14,814 nt of DNA. It comes from Syntrophaceae bacterium UBA6255. Lineage in GTDB: Bacteria > Desulfobacterota > Syntrophia > Syntrophales > Smithellaceae. A program made the position numbers and the translations under genes. The stretch's first letter is position 1. Every line of letters begins with the position of its first letter. Of the stretch, positions 7,623 to 13,887 are shown in pieces. Where the stretch lies: NCBI GenBank assembly GCA_002441205.1, contig DJVN01000210.1:357-15170 (forward strand), given 5' to 3'. The notes under the pieces were generated by a model. The model did no database searches, was not told the DNA's origin, and saw only the letters and a list, made by a program, of their open reading frames with translations.

Positions 7623-8240
7623 CTACTCTCTACGGATTAAGATTCCCAGGGATTCGCACATGGGCTTTTCTTCATATAATCCGGACGCCACAGCTTTCTG
7701 ATAAACCAGATAGGGAGCCTGCCCACCCTTTGCAGGGTCGGGAAAAATATCGTGAAATAAAAGATATCCTCCAACAATCAGATTCTTTGCCCAAATCTCA
7801 TAATCACTCAAAACAGATTCATAGGCGTGGCTGCCGTCAATAAAGAGCAGGCTAAGGGGTGTTCTCCATATCCGGCCTATGGTTGATGAACGTCCAACTA
7901 AAGGGATGACTATATCATCCAAGTCAAACTCGGCGATTGTTCTGCGGAAAAATTTTAATGTATCTATCCTGCCGGTTTCTTTATCCAGTAAATCCGGATC
8001 GAAATATTCTTCTCCCGGTTGTTGCTCTTCGGAACCGGTGTGATGATCTATGGAAAAGAGAACCGTGGCGTTTTCTTTGCAGGCCATGCCGAGAAAAACC
8101 GATGATTTACCGCAGTAACTGCCGATTTCCAGACAAGGTCCTTTTTTACCGGCTTTTTGGGCGATACGGTACAGGCAATCTGCCTCGCGTTTATCTAAAA
8201 AACCTTTTACCAAATCTATTTTTTCTTGATCTATTTTCAT
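7623..8240 (-). CDS. Class I SAM-dependent methyltransferase (Methyltransf_24 type)
   Basis: A 205-residue methyltransferase of the Methyltransf_24/CmcI-like group, which often O-methylates sugars or small molecules. Motif I is CLEIGSYCGKSS (residues 36-47). The acidic strand-2 end is in FSIDHHTG, and LLFIDGSHAYESV (D135) and GGYLLFHDIF (H163-D164) match the metal- or substrate-binding segments of the group. It is oriented against the upstream run: its stop is 17 bases from the radical SAM stop, with no visible terminator between. It follows the TPR gene in the same direction after 112 bases that hold a hairpin. The ribosome site is weak (GAGTAAG). It could methylate the same glycan as the convergent run, but it might equally belong to an unrelated pathway. 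Confidence 0.82.
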   Translation of the reverse strand: MKIDQEKIDLVKGFLDKREADCLYRIAQKAGKKGPCLEIGSYCGKSSVFLGMACKENATVLFSIDHHTGSEEQQPGEEYFDPDLLDKETGRIDTLKFFRRTIAEFDLDDIVIPLVGRSSTIGRIWRTPLSLLFIDGSHAYESVLSDYEIWAKNLIVGGYLLFHDIFPDPAKGGQAPYLVYQKAVASGLYEEKPMCESLGILIRRE

Positions 8241-8278
8241 ATTTGCAACTTACTCAAATTGATCATGCATTTCAATGA

Positions 8279-8312
8279 AAATGGCAATTGCTTTTTTTAG
8301 CAATTGCCATTT
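8279..8312. terminator. Perfect inverted repeat, possible terminator after the TPR gene
   Basis: Arms of 13 bases (8279-8291 and 8300-8312) pair perfectly around an eight-base loop that is nearly all T. It lies about 40 bases after the TPR gene stop and before the next minus-strand gene. On the minus strand the stem ends in a short broken T run (TTTTCATT), so termination would be partial. It could instead stabilise the 3' end of the TPR message. Confidence 0.45.
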
Positions 8313-8352
8313 GAAGAAATGTTTTTACATACGCAGACAAATTTTAAAAAAA

Positions 8353-9744
8353 TTACATAATTTCTTTCAATATTTTCCACTCGTTGTCAACTTTTTTCAA
8401 TTCCAGTGTCTTCTCGCCTTTATCTTTTAATATTGAAGAAGAATAAGTCTGTGTAAATACGACTTTGGCATTATCCCCATCCGTCGATATGTTTAAATTA
8501 TCAATATCGATGTTTATATTTTTACTTCTATTGCGCACATTCGTTTTATAGGCGACCCACTCATCAAGTTTCATATTTTTTGATTTAAAGTTTTCATCAT
8601 AGCTGCCGCGGTAAGTTTTCATATCGCCAGATCTCCAGCTACTTAACCATTTGTATACTGCAATTTGTACCTCTTCTTTAGAAGTTGTTTTTGTTTGATT
8701 GTCCTCAATCTGAGAGGGACTGACACTGGCAACATCAGGTACAACCGGCGGAGCAGTTTCAGCAGGGGGGACATCGACTGACGAAATAACATCGGCAGGC
8801 GCAGCGGCAACCGGCGGAGCTACTTTTTTAGTCAACCCCAATTTATCTTCAAACATTTGAGCAATTTCGTCTCGGATATTCCCGGTATCGGAATCTCGCT
8901 TTTGGGGAAAATATTCAACAAAATCATCATAAGCTTCCTTATCGGGATTTATATTCAAAGCTGTTGTGTAATCAGCAAGGGATTTTGGATACTCTTCTGT
9001 ACCATAATAAGCCAGTCCCCTGTTATAAAATAACGAACTTTCATCGGGATTTCTATCTATCGCACGATTATAATCATTAATGGCCAGTTTAAGATTTCCC
9101 TGATTTTGATAGATACTGCCTCTATTGGCGTAAAATCCGGCGAAATTGGGATTGAGTTCGATGGCTTTGTTATAATCAGCAATGGCCTTATCCGTCTGGC
9201 CTTGGGCTTGATAAACATTTCCTCTGTTGGAATAGACGCCGGCGAAATTGGGATTGAGTTCGATGGCTTTGTTATAATCATCTATTGCCTGTTGAAAGTT
9301 ACCCTGTGTCTGATAAACATTGCCACGGTTGCAGTAAGCCGCCGAATATTTAGGATTGGTCTCCAGAGCTTTTGTGTAACTTTCTATCGCCTTGGGAAGA
9401 TTACCCTGCTTTTCATAAGTGTTGCCGAGATTATAATGCGCCTCAGTGTATTGAGGATTGATTTCCACTGCTTTGTTATAGTCATCTATTGCTTGAGAAA
9501 GATTGCCTTGTTTGACATATGAGTTTGCGCGGTTATAATAGGCCTTCGCGTGCTTGGAATACACTTTGATCGCTTTGGTATAATCATAAATAGCCTGATC
9601 GAGATTGCCCTGTTCCCTGTATTTGTTTCCCCTGCTGTAATAATCTTCGGCTGTCCCAGCGGGAATATCCGGTACAATTTGGGCAAAAAGCGACGGCGTG
9701 AAGAATAAAAATGCAAGCAATGAAGTTAATAATACTTTTTTCAT
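8353..9744 (-). CDS. Exported TPR-repeat protein with C-terminal NTF2-like (Cds6/SnoaL-type) domain
   Basis: A 463-residue protein with a signal peptide (MKKVLLTSLLAFLFF, likely cut after SLFA at residue 21). Seven TPR units of 34 residues run from about residue 32 to 269. A Pro/Ala-rich linker covers about 307-345, and an NTF2-like domain about 355-463. It is probably periplasmic or held at the cell envelope, with the TPR array as a protein-binding scaffold. The end domain is about 56% identical, by hand alignment, to the tail of the L,D-transpeptidase at the right edge. That suggests a shared ligand, perhaps peptidoglycan, but no enzyme motif is seen. TPR units 4 to 6 are near copies even at DNA level. 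The ribosome site AAGGAAGG lies about nine bases before the ATG. The gene diverges from the AOR operon and has its own promoter candidate. Confidence 0.85.
   Translation of the reverse strand: MKKVLLTSLLAFLFFTPSLFAQIVPDIPAGTAEDYYSRGNKYREQGNLDQAIYDYTKAIKVYSKHAKAYYNRANSYVKQGNLSQAIDDYNKAVEINPQYTEAHYNLGNTYEKQGNLPKAIESYTKALETNPKYSAAYCNRGNVYQTQGNFQQAIDDYNKAIELNPNFAGVYSNRGNVYQAQGQTDKAIADYNKAIELNPNFAGFYANRGSIYQNQGNLKLAINDYNRAIDRNPDESSLFYNRGLAYYGTEEYPKSLADYTTALNINPDKEAYDDFVEYFPQKRDSDTGNIRDEIAQMFEDKLGLTKKVAPPVAAAPADVISSVDVPPAETAPPVVPDVASVSPSQIEDNQTKTTSKEEVQIAVYKWLSSWRSGDMKTYRGSYDENFKSKNMKLDEWVAYKTNVRNRSKNINIDIDNLNISTDGDNAKVVFTQTYSSSILKDKGEKTLELKKVDNEWKILKEIM
9137..9280 (-). repeat. Exact 42-base direct repeat inside the TPR gene
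   Basis: Bases 9137-9178 and 9239-9280 are identical over 42 bases and spaced exactly 102 bases apart, the length of one 34-residue TPR unit. Both encode the end of one TPR and the start of the next (IELNPNFAG). Such identity points to recent duplication or ongoing gene conversion within the array. Confidence 0.9.
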
Positions 9745-9799
9745 AAATTATTGCCTTCCTTAATGTGAATTTTAATTGATATCCTTGGAAAGTGCAGAA

Positions 9800-9828
9800 A
9801 ATAAAACAAATAATAATTATCTTGTCAA
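9800..9828 (-). promoter_or_regulatory. Probable sigma-70 promoter for the TPR gene
   Basis: Read on the minus strand, a perfect TTGACA (9828-9823) is followed after 17 bases by TTTATT (9805-9800), which matches TATAAT at four of six positions. Transcription would begin near 9793, giving a leader of about 49 bases to the TPR start. The -35 box sits at the centre of the palindrome 9810-9840. Confidence 0.55.
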
Positions 9829-9840
9829 GATAATTATTAT
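9810..9840. promoter_or_regulatory. 31-base perfect palindrome, probable operator
   Basis: Fifteen-base arms pair without mismatch around the single central base 9825. The core is TCTTG-T-CAAGA with A/T-only outer arms. The one-base centre makes an RNA hairpin terminator less natural than a binding site for a dimeric regulator. It overlaps the -35 box of the TPR promoter candidate, which suggests repression of that gene. It may also affect the divergent operon, whose promoter candidate is about 85 bases away. No regulator gene lies in the window. Confidence 0.55.
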
Positions 9841-9924
9841 CAGGATTGGCTACTTATCATGTTTGCGTGATAAAAAAATTCTTTTTATCTTTACCAAAAA
9901 TAAAATTAGTAACAACGAATTATA

Positions 9925-9952
9925 TTGAATAAGATGTCATTTAAAGCATAAT
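9925..9952 (+). promoter_or_regulatory. Candidate promoter for the SCP2-like/ADH/AOR operon
   Basis: TTGAAT (9925-9930) and CATAAT (9947-9952) are separated by 16 bases, matching consensus at four and five of six positions. A leader of roughly 120 bases would follow. A perfect TATAAT at 9981-9986 is an alternative -10 box but has no clear -35 partner. Confidence 0.4.
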
Positions 9953-10080
9953 GAACGTGCTTTTCTAAATATTAATATTGTATAATAATTTTAATTATGC
10001 TAGAAGGCTTCCATTCAAAAACATTCTATTCCATTTTATTATGCATGAATGATTCATAATCTTTTAAAGGGGGAGACGTT

Positions 10081-10614
10081 ATGAAAGCGGTATCAGACTA
10101 CAAAGAGATTATTCCCGGAAAAAAATGGTTTGAGACTCTCGTCACGCGTGTTTTTTTCTTCTTTATCGGCATGGGGATGCAAACAGCTTATCGGATTGAT
10201 CCTGATGTGAAGAAAGAAGTGGATAGCTGGCCGGAGACCTTTTCTTTCCGGATGGCAGTTGTTGGCGGTCCGAGCATGCTCATGCTAAAAAAGGCTGGTT
10301 CATTTCAATATTTGGGAGAAAAGGAAGTCTTTTACGCCGATGTTGAAATGTGTTGGAAAAATATCACCTTTGCTTATCTCGTCATGACCGGACGTATCAG
10401 TGTCCCTAATGCCGTTTATCATAATCGTCAATTTGTCAGAGGTAGTCTGATTTATACTATGTCTATCATAAGGGTCATGAATGTCGTGCAGACTCTTTTA
10501 CTGCCGAACTTCATCGCCCGCTTCTATATCAAGGAAGTGCCGAGGCTTACTTTCAAAAAACTGGTCAATCGTGCCATTACCTATGTCAACATTGGTTACG
10601 GCGCAATCAAATAA
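10081..10614 (+). CDS. Uncharacterised protein, possibly SCP2-like; first gene of the ADH/AOR operon
   Basis: A 177-residue protein that I do not recognise with certainty. It has no signal peptide, but a hydrophobic stretch (VFFFFIGMGMQTAY, about 24-37) and another around 148-160 suggest a lipid-facing or membrane-touching protein. The middle (VVGGPSMLML, then YADVEMCWKNITFAYLVMTG, then a leucine/methionine-rich helix) reads like the strand-then-helix layout of SCP2 sterol-carrier domains. This is a weak resemblance. A very strong ribosome site (AAAGGGGGAG) precedes the ATG. The dehydrogenase gene follows 28 bases later. Its role may be to bind a hydrophobic aldehyde, alcohol or acyl substrate for the two enzymes downstream. 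That is inference from position only. Confidence 0.7.
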   Translation: MKAVSDYKEIIPGKKWFETLVTRVFFFFIGMGMQTAYRIDPDVKKEVDSWPETFSFRMAVVGGPSMLMLKKAGSFQYLGEKEVFYADVEMCWKNITFAYLVMTGRISVPNAVYHNRQFVRGSLIYTMSIIRVMNVVQTLLLPNFIARFYIKEVPRLTFKKLVNRAITYVNIGYGAIK

Positions 10615-10627
10615 GATCGCAATAAAC

Positions 10628-10636
10628 AGGAGGGGG
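10628..10636 (+). promoter_or_regulatory. Strong ribosome binding site of the alcohol dehydrogenase
   Basis: AGGAGGGGG ends six bases before the ATG at 10643. It fixes that start against the in-frame ATG at 10481, which would run through the preceding gene and add 54 residues unlike the family. Confidence 0.75.
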
Positions 10637-10642
10637 ACTGTT

Positions 10643-11860
10643 ATGTTTGATAAAAATGTAGTGATACCTGAGTACTATGAATTCTTTAATTCTGTGAAAG
10701 TTATTTCCGGATACAAAGCTCTGGAAACGATACCTTTTGAACTGAGTCGCCTGGGAGCCAAAAGACCCATCATCATAACGGACAAAGGTGTAGCGCAGGC
10801 CGGTCTTGTTAAACATGTGGTGGATAGTTTTGGTGGCACGGATACCGTGGTTGGCGCGGTTTTTGACGAGACCCCGCAGGATTCATCCAATGTTGTCGTC
10901 AATCAAATTGCCGCAATATACAGGGCGCAAAATTGCGATTCCATTATCGCCGTTGGCGGAGGTTCGGCCATTGATACCGCCAAGGGCGTTAATATAGTCG
11001 TTACCGAAAATACGGATGACCTGCTTAAGTTCATGGGCAATTACCGCCTCAATAAGCCGATGAAACCTTTTGTCGTTATTCCCACTACAGCAGGTACAGG
11101 TTCCGAAGTGACCATGGTGGCCGTTATCGCCAATCCGGAAAAGAACGTCAAAATGGTATTTACTTCAGAGCTGCTTCTGCCCAAAGTTGCAGTGCTGGAT
11201 CCCCGAATGACCGCGAGCATGCCGCCCAAGATTACGGCGGCCACAGGGATGGACGCTTTTACTCATTCGGTCGAGGCCTTTATCGGCACGCAGAAAAATC
11301 CGATAAGCGATGCGTTTGCGGCGGCGGCAATGGAATTAATCCGCAACAATATCGTAACGGCTGTAACCGAAGGCGGCAATAAGGATGTGCGTCTGGCCAT
11401 GGCCAATGCGGCTTTATTGGCGGGATTGGCTTTTTCTAATTCCATGGTCGGCATTGTTCATGCAACAGCCCACGCGACGGGCGGTGTTTGCCATGTGCCG
11501 CATGGCATAGCGAATTCAATTCTGCTGCCCTACGGTCTGGAATTCTATATTGGCAAATCCGACAAGTCGCCAAAAACCAAGGAATATATCGAGAGCCTGT
11601 TGCTTCACGTGGCTGGTCCGGAAATCTATGTGCAGACGCCACCTGCCGAAAGAGCGGGTAAGTCTATCGCGGCGATTAGAAACATTACCAGTGAACTCAA
11701 AAAGTTATGCGGTTTGCCCGTGCGCCTTTCCGAAGCAGGCGTCACTGAAGATAAACTGGAAAGTATCGCCAAGACAGCCCTCAATGACGGTGCTCTATCT
11801 TTTAGTCCGGTGGAAGTGAGTTTTGAGGAAGCTTTGGGTGTTTTAAAAGCGGCTTATTAA
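10643..11860 (+). CDS. Iron-containing (group III) alcohol dehydrogenase
   Basis: A 405-residue NAD(P)-dependent alcohol dehydrogenase, interconverting an alcohol and an aldehyde or ketone in the cytoplasm. The nucleotide-binding GGGSAIDTAKG begins at G105, followed by IPTTAGTGSEVT. By analogy with FucO the metal ligands are D204 and H208 (MDAFTHSVEA), H273 (GIVHATAH) and H287 (HVPHGIAN); the spacing of 14 between the last two agrees. All four are present, so an iron-dependent active enzyme is expected. The start is fixed by AGGAGG before 10643. It lies between the SCP2-like gene and the tungsten-enzyme gene with short gaps. The pair would link acid, aldehyde and alcohol: the AOR enzyme handles acid/aldehyde with ferredoxin, and this enzyme handles aldehyde/alcohol with NAD(P)H. 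The carbon substrate is not given by the sequence. Confidence 0.92.
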   Translation: MFDKNVVIPEYYEFFNSVKVISGYKALETIPFELSRLGAKRPIIITDKGVAQAGLVKHVVDSFGGTDTVVGAVFDETPQDSSNVVVNQIAAIYRAQNCDSIIAVGGGSAIDTAKGVNIVVTENTDDLLKFMGNYRLNKPMKPFVVIPTTAGTGSEVTMVAVIANPEKNVKMVFTSELLLPKVAVLDPRMTASMPPKITAATGMDAFTHSVEAFIGTQKNPISDAFAAAAMELIRNNIVTAVTEGGNKDVRLAMANAALLAGLAFSNSMVGIVHATAHATGGVCHVPHGIANSILLPYGLEFYIGKSDKSPKTKEYIESLLLHVAGPEIYVQTPPAERAGKSIAAIRNITSELKKLCGLPVRLSEAGVTEDKLESIAKTALNDGALSFSPVEVSFEEALGVLKAAY

Positions 11861-11879
11861 AAAATAATGTCTTGACCAA

Positions 11880-11885
11880 GAGGGG
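11880..11885 (+). promoter_or_regulatory. Ribosome binding site deciding the AOR-family start
   Basis: GAGGGG lies seven bases before the ATG at 11893. It favours that start over the TTG at 11872, which would add seven residues and place the ribosome site inside the coding region. Confidence 0.65.
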
Positions 11886-11892
11886 ATGGATT

Positions 11893-13809
11893 ATGGGTGA
11901 AACTGAAGAAAAAGGTGTCGGTAATGTAAAAGAAAAAAATCTGCCGGAAATAGTTGGTCCGAGCAATAAAGTTTTGGAAGTAGATCTTACAAGTAAAAAA
12001 TATACTGTCTATCAGGTTACGGATGAAGAAAGAAAAATGTATCTTGGCGGCAAGGGTCTCGGGCTAAAGTTAATCTATGATCGTATGCCGGCAAAGATAG
12101 ATCCTTTCAGCAGTGAAAACATTATTGCCTTTACTCCTGGTGTTCTGATGGGAACCGGAGCTCCCTGTTCAGGGCGTTTTTCCGCAGTGACCAAGTCACC
12201 GTTGACCGGTATCATGGATCACGCCTCCTGCGGCGGACCATTCGGCATGAGCCTGAAAACTGCCGGATGGGACGGATTGCTGGTCAAGGGAAAATCGGAG
12301 ACACCGATTTATTTAGTCATTACGTCAACCGGCGTAGAATTTAAGGATGCTTCCGCCTTATGGGGAAAGGATGCATTTGAAACACAGGACCATCTCCTCG
12401 GTAAAAACAAGAATGCGGGCGCGGCCGTTATCGGTCAGGCAGGCGAGAATAAAGTGCTCTTTGCCAATATTGTTTCGGGGAAACGTTTCCTCGGCCGCGG
12501 CGGCATGGGAGCGGTGATGGGTTCCAAAAATCTCAAAGCAATTTACGCCATCGGCGGAGCTTATAAAATAGTGGCCAAAGATAAGGAAAAGTTTGATAAA
12601 ATTAAAAAATTAGCCACCAAGCGTATCAATGCAAATCCGGTAACTTCCAATATGCTCAGGAGGTTCGGCACTGATAATTTGGTTACTTATACCAATATGG
12701 CCGGTATTATGCCGATGCGCAATTTTACTTCAGGTTCTTCCGATAACGCTTATAAGCTCAGCGGAGAATATATCAGCGAAAATTTCAACACCAAGCATCA
12801 TACCTGCAAACCGTGCACGATTTTATGCGGCAAGACCGGAAAATTCAATGGCAAGGAATTATCCGTGCCGGAATATGAGACCGTCGGTGTCATGGGTTCG
12901 AATCTGGAAATCTTTGATCCGGTAAAAATTGCCGAATGGAATGATTTATGCGGCCGGTTCGGTATGGATACAATCAGTATGGGCGGCACTTTGGCCTGGG
13001 TTATGGAAGCAGGAGAGAAGGGCATGATCAAAACTGATTTGAAATTCGGTTCGCCGGAAGGCGTTGCCCAGGCAATTGAAGATACTGCTTATGGCAGGGG
13101 ATTTGGTCAGGAGATGGGTCAAGGTTCACGTGCCTTGTCGAAAAAATATGGCGGTGAGGATTTTGCCATTCAGGTCAAGGGCATGGAAATGGCAGCGTAT
13201 GATCCGCGAGGTTCCTATGGTATCGGTCTCAACTATGCGGTAGCTAACCGCGGAGCCTGTCATCTTTCCTCAACCGTTATGGCACAGGAAAACTTTGTGC
13301 ATGTTCTTGATCCATATTCAACAATCGGCAAGCACGCATGGGTAAAGTTTTTTGAAGATTTTTACTGTGCCATGAATTCCCTGCATACCTGCACCTTTAC
13401 TACATTTGCTTATATACTGGAAAATCCACTAACAAAATACAACGGTTTATTCTATTTGAAGATGGTAATGGGTTATCTCTATCCGGTGGCATTAATGATT
13501 GCTGATATCAGTATTTATCATAAATTCTGGTCAACAATAACCGGTATAAAAATGTCGCGTTCTGATTTTATGAAAGCGGGTGAACGCATCCATATTCTTG
13601 AACGATACATGAACACGCGTGAAGGAATTACTGTAAAAGATGACACTTTGCCTGGTCGTCTCCTGAAAGAAGGCCGTTTAAACGATCCCCAGGGAAGGGT
13701 GGTGCCGCTGGAGAAAATGCTGAAAAAATATTATCGAATCAGATCGTATGACGATAATGGCAAACCAACTTCCAGTATCATGAAGAAACTTTCAATAGAA
13801 GCCCGTTGA
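11893..13809 (+). CDS. Aldehyde:ferredoxin oxidoreductase family tungsten enzyme
   Basis: A 638-residue protein of the AOR family, whose members carry a tungsten bis-pterin cofactor and a 4Fe-4S cluster and oxidise aldehydes to acids (or the reverse) with ferredoxin. The N-terminal pterin-binding domain has LGGKGLGLKLIYDRM and TGAPCSGRFS. The cluster ligands are C305-x2-C308-x3-C312 (TCKPCTILC) and C500 (LHTCTF). VPEYETVG and NRGACHLSS match the active-site Glu and His regions. The end, HILERYMNTREGIT then DDTLPGRLL, is typical. Length is normal for AOR, but also for BamB, the AOR-like subunit of class II benzoyl-CoA reductase; the two cannot be split by eye. No ferredoxin or electron-transfer subunit is beside it, so a free ferredoxin is assumed. 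It is the last gene of the operon, followed by a strong terminator. Confidence 0.88.
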   Translation: MGETEEKGVGNVKEKNLPEIVGPSNKVLEVDLTSKKYTVYQVTDEERKMYLGGKGLGLKLIYDRMPAKIDPFSSENIIAFTPGVLMGTGAPCSGRFSAVTKSPLTGIMDHASCGGPFGMSLKTAGWDGLLVKGKSETPIYLVITSTGVEFKDASALWGKDAFETQDHLLGKNKNAGAAVIGQAGENKVLFANIVSGKRFLGRGGMGAVMGSKNLKAIYAIGGAYKIVAKDKEKFDKIKKLATKRINANPVTSNMLRRFGTDNLVTYTNMAGIMPMRNFTSGSSDNAYKLSGEYISENFNTKHHTCKPCTILCGKTGKFNGKELSVPEYETVGVMGSNLEIFDPVKIAEWNDLCGRFGMDTISMGGTLAWVMEAGEKGMIKTDLKFGSPEGVAQAIEDTAYGRGFGQEMGQGSRALSKKYGGEDFAIQVKGMEMAAYDPRGSYGIGLNYAVANRGACHLSSTVMAQENFVHVLDPYSTIGKHAWVKFFEDFYCAMNSLHTCTFTTFAYILENPLTKYNGLFYLKMVMGYLYPVALMIADISIYHKFWSTITGIKMSRSDFMKAGERIHILERYMNTREGITVKDDTLPGRLLKEGRLNDPQGRVVPLEKMLKKYYRIRSYDDNGKPTSSIMKKLSIEAR

Positions 13810-13826
13810 ACATACTTTTAATAATC

Positions 13827-13864
13827 GATAAAAAAACCGGCCATTCATCGCCGGTTTTTTTATC
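13827..13864. terminator. Bidirectional Rho-independent terminator
   Basis: A 15-base perfect stem (13827-13841 with 13850-13864) has a GC core, CCGGC/GCCGG, an eight-base loop, and A and T tracts on either side. It can therefore end transcripts in both directions. It lies in the 78-base gap between the converging AOR and L,D-transpeptidase genes and serves both. Confidence 0.92.
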
Positions 13865-13887
13865 ATGAATAACTCTAAGCGATCTTA

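Larger units (their letters stand above)
9745..10080. other. AT-rich divergent intergenic region
   Basis: This 336-base stretch separates the minus-strand TPR gene from the plus-strand SCP2-like/ADH/AOR operon. I see no gene or RNA gene in it. It holds the 31-base palindrome and promoter candidate for the TPR gene, a promoter candidate for the operon, and a perfect TATAAT (9981-9986) that lacks a good -35. There is also a short hairpin (9869-9876 with 9882-9889) and a small palindrome, ATGAAT-G-ATTCAT (10045-10057), just before the ribosome site at about 10067-10075. The operon's leader would be about 90-120 bases, with no molybdenum or tungsten cofactor riboswitch that I can recognise. Confidence 0.7.

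Noticed and set aside
9057..9522. Open frames on both strands across the TPR array
   Set aside because: They are by-products of the repeated 102-base unit; only the 463-residue frame has a signal peptide, a ribosome site and TPR motifs.
9030..9600. CRISPR-like array
   Set aside because: The repeats are spaced by exactly one TPR unit and encode protein in one frame; the spacers are not unique sequence.
9953..10080. Molybdenum/tungsten cofactor riboswitch in the operon leader
   Set aside because: The leader is AT-rich with only short weak stems and no conserved structure that I can recognise.
10481..10642. A 54-residue longer N-terminus for the alcohol dehydrogenase
   Set aside because: It lies inside the preceding gene in another frame, has no family resemblance, and the ATG at 10643 has a near-perfect ribosome site.
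11870..11881. TCTTG-AC-CAAGA as a second copy of the operator core
   Set aside because: Arms are only five bases, the centre differs, and it overlaps the AOR ribosome site inside an operon; chance is the simpler reading.
11872..11892. TTG start for the AOR-family gene
   Set aside because: The ribosome site GAGGGG would then be inside the coding region; the ATG at 11893 fits better.
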